NCBI RefSeq assembly: GCF_964355755.1
Contig: NC_092679.1
Span: 17,412,932 to 17,476,931, forward strand
Source of the DNA: Antedon mediterranea
Taxonomy: Eukaryota > Echinodermata > Crinoidea > Comatulida > Antedonidae
Length of the DNA: 64,000 nt
Reading direction: 5' to 3'
Both the position numbers and the translations under genes were made by a program. The notes under the pieces are model-generated. The model searched no databases, had not been told where the DNA came from, and saw nothing but the letters and a program-made list of their open reading frames with translations. Every line of letters starts with the position of its first letter. Position 1 is the first letter of the stretch. Positions 1 to 12,790 of this stretch are shown piece by piece.

Positions 1-45
1 AGGACCTATGCATTGATGTGTCATTGGTTGTCGTCCTGACTCAAA

Positions 46-165
46 ACCATCAGAACTTAGAACCATCAGAACTTAGAACCATTAGAACCATCAGAACTTA
101 GAACCATCAGAATTTAGAACCATCAGAACTTATAACCATCAGAACTTATAACCATCAGAACTGTG
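46..165. repeat. short tandem repeat, about 15-bp unit
   Basis: Head-to-tail imperfect copies of a unit reading roughly GAACCATCAGAACTTA. The rest of positions 1-571 shows no coding exon; with the foldback element at 385-558 it is the intron upstream of the first visible IFT172 exon. Confidence 0.85.
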
Positions 166-384
166 TCAAGGAATAGAGTGAGGAAGCACGTCTGAACTTT
201 CCTGTATGCTCACAATGAATTAACATGACCTGACATGTTACGATAATAATAATACTTTAAAACAAGATAAAGTATAGTTAACTCTCATTGTATGGGCATA
301 CATTTTTTGGTCCCTGTCATTGTTTCGTTTTATATTTGGCATGTTCCTTTATCCAATATTTCATTTAATATAAAAAGAACTTCT

Positions 385-558
385 AAAGCTTGGTTCCCAC
401 TAGAACGTAACGCAAGGACGTAAACGCAACGCAAGCGTTTTAACCAATGACAAGCAAAGTTATAGACAGTTAGCAATCATAAGCCATCGCTTGGGATTGG
501 TCAATTCACTTGCGTTGCGTTACGTCCTTGTGTTGCGTCTAGTGGGAACCACGCTTAA
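385..558. mobile_element. foldback MITE, unclassified
   Basis: Terminal inverted repeats: the left arm reads TGGTTCCCACTAGAACGTAA and the right arm ends with its near reverse complement (GTCTAGTGGGAACCA). The right end lies only 13 bp before the first visible IFT172 exon at 572, so it covers that exon's polypyrimidine/branch region. No internal coding capacity. Confidence 0.75.
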
Positions 559-571
559 ATTTGTATTACAG

Positions 572-3500
572 TGTGCGTTTGAATGAGCGCAAGCAGCTTG
601 GTGTTGATGACAACAAGAAGATGGCATACCTTGTAGATCTGAAAACCATCGCGATTGTTGATCTTGTTACTGGATTCCCAATGGCCACCATGGCACATGA
701 TTCAAAGATTGATTGGTTAGAGTTGAACGAGACAGGACATAAGCTTCTATTCAGGGATAAACGATTAAGGGTAATTTATATAGTTGTTAATGAAATAAAT
801 AAATTCCAAATTTTAGAATAAGCTAGATGTCAAACTTAAAAATGTTATTCTTTAAGTTCCCTGTAAGTGATTTTCTTGTATTAAAATTGATTTATATATT
901 TTACATTGATTAAATAATGTCGGGTATTTCACCTTTTTTTTCCTCTTCTTTATCTAGCTTCACCTCTTTGACATCATTACTGAAACAAAAACAACAATAC
1001 AGAATTATAGCTCCTATGTACAGGTAAAAGGTTATTGATTATGTGATTTGTATATGAATACCAATTTATATTTTGAAGATTACAAGAATGATTAAAATAT
1101 ACATATACCTATCGAAATTTAAATATAGCATGGTACAATCCTGAGTCTATTTTGAAGCCTTTAAAATACTAATATTTAGTATTAATGATGCATTGATAAA
1201 TCGAATGTTTCTGTTTATCTTCAGCAAATCCTTTGTAAGAACAACAAACAAATCATGTAGCGCCTGCATTAGAATCAAAATCAGAACTTCTAGAACATTT
1301 GTCTGTATGTGCTCATCATCTTTTTTATTCATATATAATGTATGACTCTTTTATTTTCTACTGTTTTCTTATTTTTAGTGGGTTCCTCAAAGTGATGTGG
1401 TTGTTGCTCAGAATCGAGACAGTCTCTGTGTTTGGTACAATATAGACCATCCTGAAAAGGTTACAATGTTTCCTATCAAGGTTTGTACCATTTTAAATTT
1501 GATTTGTATTTATAACTGGTAATTGATTGACTTTTTGCATCGCGAGTGTGTGCGTTCATTAGATAAAAATTCTGCCGATTACATCATATTGTTTACTGTA
1601 TTGTATTTAGTATCATGTGAATTAACAAAGATTACCAATTACAACTTTTTTGTAGGGTGATATTATTGATCTTGAGCGTGTAGATGGTAAGACTGATGTG
1701 ATCGTTAAAGAAGGTGTTACTACTATCTCATACACATTAGACGAGGGATTAATTGAGTTCAGAACGGCTATTGATGATGGAGATTATTCAAGGTATAGGG
1801 CGAAAATAAATTAAACAGATATAGATTCTTTTTATTGTCCAATATAAATGGAAATTAAAGTGCTCATAAAATAATTATCTTAATAATTACTTAAATAAAT
1901 ATAAGGGGAAAAAAAGAAACTATCTAAACAACAAATCTTTTGTTATAATGCCATATCCCAGCTGGGTAGAACAATATTGATATGGCAACATTCATGTACT
2001 TGTTACTAGATGTATGCTTCACACATTCCTAAAAAATCTCTCAAAAATGCTGCAATATGTTAATACAGTAGAACCCCTCCTTAGCACTAAGTGTATACTT
2101 TCCCATGAAACAAAATATTAATATGTTTTAACAGTGACACTACAGAAAACACTATTAAGGGGATACTGTTGGGTACCAAAGGTGTCCCCTTAATAGGGGG
2201 GTTTAATGTAATTAGCAAGACAATGTTATTGTTATTGCATGGGTGTTAATTTCAAATTAACATTATAAGTAACCTTATCACAAAATGTTATATTATATTA
2301 TTTTATTCATATCTCAAAAATTTGTATAGAGCTGTTGCTTTTTTGGAGACCCTTGAGATGTCGAATGAAACTGAAGCTATGTGGAAAACCCTAAGTAAGC
2401 TATCGCTTGAATCCTGCTATCTGCACATCTCAGAACGATGCTATGCAGCTCTTGGTGATGTGGCAAAGGCACGATATCTCCGTAATCTCAATCAACTTGC
2501 AGCCAACTATGCTAAAGAAATGGTAAGTTCATTATTATACAAATAATGCAAAAGTCATAGTACGTTAATGCGGCACATTTGAGGGTACTTTCACATACTT
2601 TTGTGGGTGAATACACCTAGGCCTAGCCTAGGAGCTAGGCCTACCGCGGCAAGCACCACTCTGCTCATCGACCAGATCACTGCCTAGCCTAGGCCTGGCA
2701 AAACAGTTGTTTACTTATTGTATCCGAGACAACAACAACTAACTGAGAGAGTTTTTTGACATACACATTTGCCATTGGCAGATGTGCACAATAATCTTAA
2801 ATAAAAAGATAAGATTCTTTAATTTATGTTTTTTAGAGTGGTGATGGAATGGCTCATTATGAAGTGCGAGCAAAACTGGCCATCTTGAAAAGGGACTTTA
2901 AAGAGGCTGAGACAATATACTTGGAACAGGTATTTTATTTTGTAAATTTGTGGAACCCGAATAAAGAATTCTTAAATAGCAATTGTTGTTAACATTACCT
3001 TACAATTCTAATGTGCAGGGATCAATCCTTACCTACTGCTAGTGTGCCAACTCACGACTGTAGACTACTCCACTCCCTAAAGGCCCATCCTTTATGTATG
3101 TTTATTTATTATCGTCAATTGTTATCGTCCTAGTGTAAATGGGCCTTTAGCATCAAATGAGTCTTGTTTGAACTGTTATCATTTGATATGGAGATGTCTT
3201 CTTTTTTAGAATATGATTGATGAGGCCATGCAGATGTATCAAGAACTGCACAAGTGGGATGAGGCTATTGCTGTAGCAGAAGCCAAGGTAAACATCATAT
3301 ATTAGTATACTTAATACAGTCAACTCTCCCAATACCGGACTCTCTGAAAACCAGAAACTCTCCCAATACCAGACTTTTTTTGAGGACCAAAAGGTCCCAA
3401 ATTTATATTTACCATTAAAAACACATTCCGAATACCAGACTTTCCGGAAAACCAGACTTATTTGGCCGGCCCAAAGGTGTCCGGTATTGGGAGAGTTGAC

Positions 3501-4243
3501 TGTACTTACTTGATAATTGACCCTTCATTCCTTAGGGTGGGCCCTCATTTTTTTAAGAATAACTTTACACTAGGTACAGAGATGATCTCATCTGGTATTG
3601 AATTTCATTTATCCACAACACGATTTGAAAAGAACTGTTTTCCCACATCTGTTCTTGGATAACTTCCTTGAGTGACCTCCAGCTATGATTTTCAGACCAT
3701 TTTTTAGGGATAGTATGCTGCTGCTCTAACTTCTTCATTTAAGCTCTGTCTACACTATAAAACTTATGTGACAACAACATGTGATGTGCCGATATATGGA
3801 CACGATGATGTCATATCACTACCATATTTGGGCACATCACACTTTTTTGTCAAAATTGTTTGATGGTGTAGTCACAGCTTTAGATATGATTTATCAGTAA
3901 TAGAAATGTTAATCTTTCCAGGGACATCCGGAACTAGACAATCTTCGACAAAGTTACTACCAATGGCTGATGGACACTAGCCAAGAAGAGAAAGCTGGTG
4001 AGATGAAGGAGAACAATAACGACTATCATGCTGCCATCAATCTATACATGAAAGCTGGTATGCCTGCACGTGCCGCACGCTTGGTAACTAGCCACGAAGA
4101 TTTGATGTCTAACCGGGATCTTGTTCAGAGGATTGCTGCATCGCTTATTAAGAGTGATTTTTATGAAAGGGTAAGTTTGTTTATTTTATTTTAGTTGTGT
4201 GGAAGTAACCTTTATTGTCTTTGAGTTTAAGATACAAACATAC

Positions 4244-4277
<34 letters not shown>

Positions 4278-7200
4278 TATTGCCAAAAACCAGTTACAAA
4301 CATACAAAAACACAGAAACTAAGGGAGTAGGCAGGAACCTAAAAGTGAACCTAATCACTATAACAAGAGTTCAGGTTCCGTACTCCCAAAGTAACAACTA
4401 TGATAAATTGGTATATTTAAGTACTGTATGCAATATCTTTTATCATTACAATAACAAATACCTGTACCTTAAGTAACCAAAGAAGTACACATTCTTTTTG
4501 GCAATATGAGTAAAATAATACCTGATTTTACTTTACCTAGGCAGGGGACTTGTTTGAAAAGACTGGGGATGAACAGCGAGCCATGGAGTGCTACAGAAGA
4601 GGAAAGTCATTTCGTCGAGGTATGCAGCAATGTTATACATTTCCTGTTTGAGAGTAAAAAAAAAGTATATTATATTATTGTATTAGAGTAAAATAATCAT
4701 GTCTAAAGTGCTGTTGTCTGCAAACTTTATGTGACAAAAAAGTGTGATGTGCCCAAATATGGTAGTGATATGACATCATCATGTCCATATATGGACACAT
4801 CACATTTACATTGTATAAGTGTAACTATATTTGTTTGTTTTTTTAAGCTGTTGAGCTGGCTCGAGTATCTTTTCCTAATGATGTTGTCAAATTGGAAGAA
4901 GAATGGGGTAGCTATCTTGTCAGTCAAAAACAGATGGACGCTGCAATCAACCACTTCATAGAGGCTGGGTATGTGAAGACTAGTTTGACAAAAAAGTGTG
5001 ATGTGCCCAAATATGTTAGTGATATGCTCAAATATGTTAGTGATATGACATCATTTCCATGGGCACATCACATTTTGTGTATAGTGTAGACTGAGCTTTA
5101 GAATCCATTACAAATTGTATCACTTTACTTGTTTTAAAGGTTTTTATCGTTACTACTTTTTAAAATCATTGTTGATTGAAATTAATGCTGTATTTCATTG
5201 CAATTCAGTATTACTCTGAAGATGACGTTATTAATAAATATTATGTACATAAACGATTATACAGTCAACTCTCCCAATACCGGACTTTTTTAAACTAATA
5301 TGTCTGGTTTTCCAGAAAGTCTTGTATTTCTTGTTTTTAAATGGTAGAAATGAATTTGAGACACTTTGGTTTTAAGAGAGTTTCTGGTTTTTAGAGAGTC
5401 TTGTATTGGGAGCGTTGAATGTATAACATAATTTATTTCTTTTTATATGCAGTTGTTCTGAGAAAGCTATAGAGGCAGCAATTCACTCCCATCAATGGAA
5501 CAAAGCCATTCAAATTATTGAGATTCAGGAACCAAGCATGGCTGAGAAATACTATGCTGATATTGCCCGTCATTATGCCTCTATCAAGGACTATGAGACA
5601 GCAGAGAAATTCTATGTACGGGCAGACATGACGAAGATGGCAATTGAAATGTACACAAACGCTGGAAAATGGGAGGCTGCTCATAAAGTAGGTTTAAACA
5701 ATTTCAAGCCAATAGCTTTTATTTTGTTTTTATCTTTTTTTACAAAAATGAGCTAGGCTAGTAGGCCTATGCATCACTGCTGCTGCTGCTGTAGTATGAA
5801 ATAGGAATATCAGCAAGAAATGTGTTTTCGGGTTTAGGGAAGCATGTTCAAACAGACTTGATATATCTACATTATTGTAAAGATCATGCTACAATTGTAA
5901 ATCATTCAAATTTAGTGATGGCCAGGCAATAATGTACAAACATAAGAAATTCCAAATATTTAAAATTACTTTTAAATTCACTTTTAGCTTGCAGTCACTT
6001 GCATGAAATCTGAGGATGTTGCTGTGCTCTATATTAGTCAGGCCCAGCAATTGGAAGCGCAGGGCAAATTCAGGGAGGCTGAAAGACTGTACATTACCGT
6101 TGAAGAACCAGATATGGCGATTACCATGTACAAGAAGCAACGTCAATATGACCACATGGTTAGGCTAGTGAAACACTACCATCCTGATCTGCTACAAGAC
6201 ACGCATCTACATCTAGCACAGGTAATCCAATGTAAAGAGTTGAATAGTTTAGTAGATGTTCTACTGAGAATACAATGTGAAGATATTAACAATTTTGACT
6301 GAAACAAGTCCTAGAGTATTATTATACTTACTGTTGGAGAAGAAATGATGTCTTTCCCCATATATTAACTAAAATTTAATTTAGAATCTACATATAAATT
6401 GATTTCATCAGGAAATTTACATGGTCATAGTTCAAGATACACTAATGATGATATTGAAAAAAATTTATCTCTGAAATTGTCATTATAACATCGTATCCCT
6501 GAGCTTTGAATTATTAATTATTTGTTTCAGGAAATGGAAACTGATGGACAATTACGGCAGGCGGAGTATCACTTCATTGAAGGCAAAAACTGGAAAGGAG
6601 CAGTCAATATGTACCGTGGTGCTGACCTGTGGGATGAGGCATACAGGGTCAGTATTATTTAAAGCTTTCATTTTTTCATCAGTTTCAACATTTTGTCATA
6701 AATAATTTTACTACTGAATTACTGGTATTGGCAGCTCCTGCTACCACAATGCCACAAGAATTAGTCACATGATCAATTTCATTTGAGCTCTACATGCTTG
6801 AATAATCTTGATTATGATATACTCAAATAGGTTTGCGGTATTGTTGTATATTTAATTAAATTAGTTAAATAATTGAATTGCCTTGCAGGTAGCCAAAAGC
6901 CACGGGGAAGCTGATTCTACAAAGCAGGTAGCCTACCTGTGGGCTAAGAGTCTTGGTGGTGATTCTGCTGTCAAACTTCTCACCAAGTTTGGCTTACTTG
7001 ATTCTGCCATAGAATATGCTGCTGACAATTGGTAGGTTTTGCTACTTTTATACGTATTAACAGTATTAATCCTAAAAGCACAACATATATACATTCATAT
7101 ATTACCGTTACTAAAATTAATTATGTTCTCACCCACAGTGCATTTGAATTTGCATTCGATTTGGCCAAAACATCTGCTAAAAACAAGATACCAGAGATCC

Positions 7201-10200
7201 ACTTGAAACATGCCATGTACCTTGAGGACGAGGGCAGGTTCAAAGATGCAGAGGCGGCATTCATCAAAGCTGGAAAACCCAAAGAGGCTGTATTGATGTA
7301 AGTTTTTGTGCCAATTATGGCATTATTGAAAACTAGGGCCCATCAGTTTCAGTTTTATTTCATTTGTACTTATAAATATTAAATAATAATAATACATTTG
7401 ATTGTGTGTGGATATATCAATAAGCCACAATGGCTTTAAGTCTGAACCTCCAGACTTTGACAATCCTGAACTTTAAACTTCAGGCCTAGAAATAGTTGTT
7501 GATGTCATCAATAGTAGGCCTAAGTTTCTGTTGCAAGCCCTGTGTATTCTATGTTCATTCCCAGTTCATTGTTGTTTCTGTTATAGGTATGTACACAGCC
7601 AAGATTGGGATGCAGCTCAGCGGGTGGCAGAGAAGCATGACCCAGACAGCGTTGCTGATGTCCTAGTTGGTCAGGCTAGATTTGCATTCGAACAGAAGGA
7701 CTTCCAGAAAGCGGAGTCATTCCTTCTGAGGGCTCAACGACCAGAACTTGCTGTAAAATATTACAAGGTAACCAGAAGAAATAGATTAACACTGTGTTAG
7801 TGATTTCAGCTTGTTTTACTATTAAACAGCAACAGTGCTACTTTACATAGTTACTCAATTGAGTGTTTAATTTATTTGTTACCATTGAGGGAAATGTCTT
7901 ATGCTCTCCACAGAATGCTGGTATGCGGCAGGACTGTCTACGGGTCTGCAAAGAGTATGTGCCACACATGCTGCAACAGCTGCAAGAAGAATTTGACAGT
8001 GAAGCGCTGAATCCAGAATTGGGGTAAGAATTAGGCATCATGAATGATAAATGTCCTCTTTCCAGTTTCATTTCAATTCACATTTACTTTAGCTATCATA
8101 CAGTATGGTATAATGTATGAAGATCTTCCACTGAGAATGAATTCTATTTTACCTCAAAACTCTTTTAATGTAAAGAGAAAGATTGTATAGTATTATTGTT
8201 CTTTTAACACATTTTTTATTTTTTTTTATTTACTTTTACAGTGGTGTAGAGATATTGATTTCCCAGGCCCGTGAATGGGAAGGAGCTGGAGAGTATGCCA
8301 GAGCTGTGGACTGCTATTGTAAGGTGACACCTAAGCATACAAATGACACCAAACTTCTTGAGAATTGCTGGTCAAAGGTAAAAGTTGTATTTGTTTTTAT
8401 TTCTGTTTTTTTGTAAACAAGATTCAAAGAATTGGATCAGATCCTAAATTTAGATTTTTCAGTAGAATCCCTTCTATGGGCAAATCTTCAAAACTCAATT
8501 CTAAATTGAATAGTGGTTATCTGTTTATTTATCATGAGAGTACCATGAATGAGTGTGTTGCAAAGGAGGGGTTCCACTGTCCTGTATATGCGATAAATAA
8601 ACTATGTGATCCTGACCTTTCACCACAGGCTGTTGGCATAGCTATGAAGTTCATTGATAAGTCACGAGCCCTGTCAGTAGTGAAGCAAGTAGGCCCTCAA
8701 TTGGCTGGTATTGAAAAGTACAACACAGCAGCAGAGTTGTATCTTCAGCTAGACTTGATCAAAGAGGCCATTGACGTTTTGCTAGATGGACAGGAGTGGG
8801 TGAAAGCTAAGAAAGTGGCTAAAGAGTTGGAGCCTAGGTACGAGAAGTATGTTGACAGCAGATATAAGGAATTCCTGAAGGAGAAGAATGATCCTGATTC
8901 GGTATGTTTTTTCTTTTTTTGTGATATCTACTAAACATCTATCCTATTAAACAGTATACTGAGTACTGTATAGTATTTTGTTTTAAACAGGTATTCACCT
9001 GTCATTTAACAATAACTGACCAATTAATATTATTATTCCTAGTTTACGCTGATGTTATGTGCTTCTAGGGGATACTGCATGCATATTGTCCTTTTTAAGT
9101 GCTACCATTATTTAAAACTAAATGTATTATTTTTAGATGATGGATCTGGAACCGACTGAAGCCTTAAACATGTATGTTGAACAAGGCAAGTGGGAGGAGT
9201 GTATTGAAAAGGCACAGAAACAAGATTTCAAAGTACTTCATAAGTACATTGCTCTCTATGCTGCACACCTTATCAATGAGAAAAACATCCAGAAGGCACT
9301 GGATCTGTACGTCCAACATGGAGCACCACCAAACCCAGAGGTATGCAGTGTATTTTTATAATGTATGATGAAAACTTGTCACCATGTGATGTGCCTACGC
9401 TGGTTGACCCTGCTCAGCACTATCAATTTCTGCACTTTTGGCATTAATTAAAACAAAACTAGCGTTAAAAACATCAAAGGTAGACCATTTGGAATCTGAG
9501 CTACTTTCATTGAAGGAAGTTATCTCAAAGATAAGAGGGATACCTCTTAGACCTTCACCCAGGACGATGTCAATGCACCGGGCACTTAGATATGGCTGGG
9601 CACATCCCTATTGTCAATGTGTGTCTTTTTATTTATGTATGTTGCCTACATTATGTTACAACATCCAATTTGTTTTTTATCTCTGTAAATTTATTTCTAT
9701 GTTAACTAGAACTTCAACATCTACAAACGAATCTTTATGGAAATTCTTTCAATGCCAAACCTGGACAGACCACAGGCGTACCATACATGGGGAGATCTGC
9801 GGGATATGTTAATGAATCTGACCGAGAACCTTGCAAGATCCCCTGCATCAAAAAATCCTGCATGTGAGGAATTTCAAAATATGCTGTTAGTAGCACACTA
9901 CTATGCGACCAGGAGTGCTTGCTTAGGGCAAGAAAAATTGGTAAGATCTTTGTAAAGCCCTCTATTTTCCTGTAACATTTTGATATAATATTCTAAGCTA
10001 GGCTAGTATATCAACTCCTGTGGCTGGGAAACACCCTTGAAATTAATAAAATCTCCTAAAAATGAATACTTAAGTTTGATGGTGAATACGGCCACTGAAC
10101 TGTGTTTATTTGGTTTACAGGAGGTACTTGCTGCCAAATTGTCTGTTGCCCTGTTGAGACACACTGAAATAGTACCAGCAGACAAGGCATTCTACGAGGC

Positions 10201-11923
10201 TGGCATTCAGTCACGGAAGCAGGGCTGGGATAACATGGCATTTGTGTTCCTTAACAGATTCCTGGACCTCACTGAGGTAAGATATCAACAATTATATTAA
10301 TTAAATTAGATTTATTATTGTATTAATAAATATTCAAAGGTATTATTCATACTGTACAAGTCCATCTGAAATCTTTTGATCAAATTTTCTATTTTATTTG
10401 ATTATATCTACTGGAGCACTGTAACCAGACAACATTTTTGACTTGTTTTATGCATTATAATTACTTTATGTTATGTAATACCTTACAGTATTATTACAGT
10501 TTGCATGTCGTGGTTTTATGATTACTGTAGGCACAGTGCAGAGTTTTTCTCAGGCGGGCCACGAGTCATATTTGCCAAGTAGTATTATGGTGACTTAACA
10601 TACAATTTGTATTTCTGTGGTTCTTCTCCAGGCTATAGAGGACGGCAGTTTAGACATGCTTGATCACTCTGATTTCCAAGATACAGACATTCCTTTTGAG
10701 ATTCCCCTCCCAGAAAAACAACATGTAACAGTAAGTTTTATTTCACATTTTATGGTAGCTGTAGACATGGATTAATGGATCATGCCTATACACAGTCTCC
10801 TATTACCTTCATTACTCAACAAAGTGTCCCTCAATACTGAATAGGCTGTAGTGATAATAATTTTTTGTTTCATTGGAAGTGTCCACTTTACACAGATGAG
10901 CGGTAAGCAGAAACCAAAAATGTAGAATCAATGTTATTTGAACATTTACACAAAACTGTTTCTGCTTTACCGTGTAAATTGGCCTTAATAGAGGTGTTTC
11001 TACTGTGCAATAATTACAAGAAAATTATTTAAAATTTAAAATTACATGTATGAACCTGCAGGTGTACGGGGTAATAACAATTTGTTTGTACTTGTAGGAA
11101 GATAAGAAGGAAGAAGTGAAGGAATGGGTGTTGTCAGTTTCAATGGACCAGAAGGTGGAGCAGTGTCTTGATAGAGATGAGAGAGATACATACGTTGCCT
11201 CACTTATTGCCCCAAATACTGGAGTGAGATCTCCACCTTGTGTTATCTCAGGTATGTGTAACGTCACTGTGGTAAATGGTTGTAGAATAGTCATCAGTGT
11301 TTAGGATCACTAAGTGGCCCTCCAAAGCTGTAGGCCTTGGGCGTTTTTAGCCTTTTTTGACATATTTTAATGCTTTTTTTCTCTTCTGGGCGCTGCATGC
11401 TCAGTGGCCCCATAAGCTTTAACCAGATAGTCATATGTAAAATACATTAATATTCTTTATCAAACCTCTAGGCTACCCTGTTCTTCGAAATAAGCTGGAC
11501 TTTAAGAGGAATGGACATGCAGCTAATAAAGATGACTGGAATAAGTTCTTGATGTGTACTAAGGTAATATAAAAATGTTTACCCCATTTGAAATAATAGA
11601 ATCACAAACCAACAGTGGTATTGGTAGTCAATAAGTGAGATACCTACCTTTCGAGGGGTGTCCATAATAAGAATAATGGCATATGTAGATTCTATACAGG
11701 TAGGGATTTCACAAAATAGATCTGGCCATTAACTGTAAACACAAAATAAGGCATGTGTAGACTGTGTATACTGTACATGTTACTGATGAATTAAAAGTTG
11801 TGTATTTAGACGCTTAATTTATTAAATTTTTAGATGTCGCACAGTACAGAATGTCAAGATGTTATGCGGTTTGTAGGCCAATGGAGTGGGAGCACACCAA
11901 GTCCCAGCTATACATTCCAGTAA
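572..11923 (+). CDS. IFT172: intraflagellar transport protein 172 (5' partial)
   Basis: IFT172 is the large peripheral subunit of IFT-B trains that carry cargo along cilia. The window holds the last 26 coding exons, about 1,309 residues; vertebrate IFT172 is about 1,750, so most of the N-terminal WD40 region lies upstream. Exons: 572-770, 958-1023, 1379-1480, 1656-1792, 2330-2522, 2837-2929, 3210-3287, 3922-4170, 4541-4619, 4848-4968, 5453-5687, 5988-6221, 6531-6647, 6889-7031, 7139-7297, 7587-7767, 7914-8023, 8242-8377, 8629-8901, 9137-9340, 9710-9940, 10121-10276, 10632-10730, 11098-11251, 11472-11563, 11834-11923. All junctions are GT-AG and keep frame. The first two exons ([24 protein letters not shown]) end the beta-propeller part; the remainder is TPR-like alpha-solenoid ([39 protein letters not shown]), ending in PSYTFQ. 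It converges on DYNC2LI1. Confidence 0.97.
2066..2208. mobile_element. pogo/Tigger-like MITE, degenerate
   Basis: Flanked by TA dinucleotides. The left end reads CAGTAGAACCCCTCC, and the right end reads GTGTCCCCTTAATAGGGGGG followed by TTTAATG. The ends resemble the CAGT...ACTG termini of pogo-type elements. It lies in an IFT172 intron and carries no ORF. Related fragments occur near 15830-15880, 27000-27058 and 38490-38575. Confidence 0.65.
3317..3502. mobile_element. pogo-like MITE, CAGTCAACTCTCCC family
   Basis: Nearly perfect terminal inverted repeats: CAGTCAACTCTCCCAATACC at the left end, GGTATTGGGAGAGTTGACTG at the right. Bounded by TA on both sides, as for Tc1/mariner/pogo target duplications. 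Intronic in IFT172; a second, more diverged copy is at 5262-5421. Confidence 0.85.
3741..3882. mobile_element. MITE-A copy 1
   Basis: Reference description of the family: ends read GCTCTGTCTACACTATCAAA and its reverse complement, followed inwards by TTTGACAAAAAA, then a second palindrome GTGATGTGCCCAAATATGG ... CCATATATGGGCACATCAC around TGACATCATCATG. Length is about 140 bp and there is no ORF. The outermost bases often read TAAGC...GCTTA, which would fit a TTA/TAA target (PIF/Harbinger-like), but that class call is inference. This copy is 40 bp upstream of IFT172 exon 3922-4170. Confidence 0.9.
4709..4812. mobile_element. MITE-A copy 2 (right end missing)
   Basis: Keeps the inner palindrome and a worn left end (TGTTGTCTGCAAACTTTATG) but lacks the right terminal repeat. 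It ends about 35 bp before IFT172 exon 4848-4968. Confidence 0.8.
4979..5100. mobile_element. MITE-A copy 3 (left end missing)
   Basis: Begins at the inner motif ACTAGTTTGAC and ends with GTGTAGACTGAGCTTTA. It contains an internal direct duplication of the ATATGNTAGTGATATG segment. It starts 10 bp after the 5' splice site of IFT172 exon 4848-4968. Confidence 0.85.
5262..5421. mobile_element. pogo-like MITE, CAGTCAACTCTCCC family, second copy
   Basis: Same termini as the copy at 3317-3502, with a more diverged right end (TATTGGGAGCGTTGAATG). TA flanks on both sides. It ends about 30 bp before IFT172 exon 5453-5687. Confidence 0.8.
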
Positions 11924-12237
11924 ACAAAATCAGAAAGAACTGCATGTATTTATATTGATTTGACCTGTAAACCACAATTATTCATTTGAGAAATTGCATA
12001 TTTATCAGCGATTTGGTTAAAAACCAGGTTTATATTTCTATTTTTAGCACCTTGATTGAATTAGAATAGCATTCAGATGTATCTGTACACAAAAAATATT
12101 AGTACAAATAAATACTGTTAATGGAAATAGGACATATTTGAAACAATAGAAATGTAATTATATTTAATGGATGTTGAACAATACTGTAAAACAAACATGT
12201 ATATTCTATTTTTGTGCATATGTTTTAGAACAATAAA
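11924..12237 (+). other. IFT172 3'UTR with poly(A) signals
   Basis: After the TAA stop there are AATAAA hexamers at 12107-12112 and 12232-12237; the second is followed by a GT-rich stretch (ATGTTTGGTCAG) and is the likelier end. The remainder to 12614 shows nothing recognisable and would hold the 3' end of the convergent DYNC2LI1 transcript. Confidence 0.55.
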
Positions 12238-12614
12238 CAACATGTTTGGTCAGATTTGAATTTTAGTTACATTTTAATTGCACAGAACTACTTACTGGTC
12301 CCAACAGTCAAATTGTTACCACACTACTTGAAATACATTTGTATTTAAAATGTAAATTACCATAAAAATCCATCAGTCAATATATAGATAATTAAATACA
12401 AAAGAATACATTAAAGCATACAGTCGGCATTTTGATTTTTGTCTTAGAAAAATGAAAATAAAAGCTCATGTATTATACATATAAAAACACCATATGTGCC
12501 AAAATATTTATCTTTTTACAGTATAGTACAATTTAAGTTTATAGTTTACATATATTTCAAGCCTGGACTTGAGGTACTGATGTTATATCCAGATGATTGA
12601 TATAAACTATAATC

Positions 12615-12746
12615 CTCTGTCTACACTATCAAACTGACAAAAAGCATGATGTGCCCAAATATGGTAGTGATATGATATCATTATATCCATATATGGGCAC
12701 ATCACATTTTTTGTCACATAAAGTTTGATTGTCTAGACAGAGCTTA
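12615..12746. mobile_element. MITE-A copy 4
   Basis: Both terminal repeats present. It sits between the convergent IFT172 and DYNC2LI1 coding regions, 45 bp downstream of the DYNC2LI1 stop, so it is probably transcribed in the DYNC2LI1 3'UTR as a hairpin. Confidence 0.88.
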
Positions 12747-12790
12747 AGAGATGTGTACTGTAGTAGCTTAGGAATTGGTTTAAAGTCTGT

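Noticed and set aside
46-165. CRISPR-like array
   Set aside because: Units are contiguous with no unique spacers, in an animal intron; a plain tandem repeat.
8365-8934. 189-aa continuous ORF as one IFT172 exon
   Set aside because: Intron 8378-8628 happens to be open; family alignment shows SK joining directly to AVGIAMKF at 8629.
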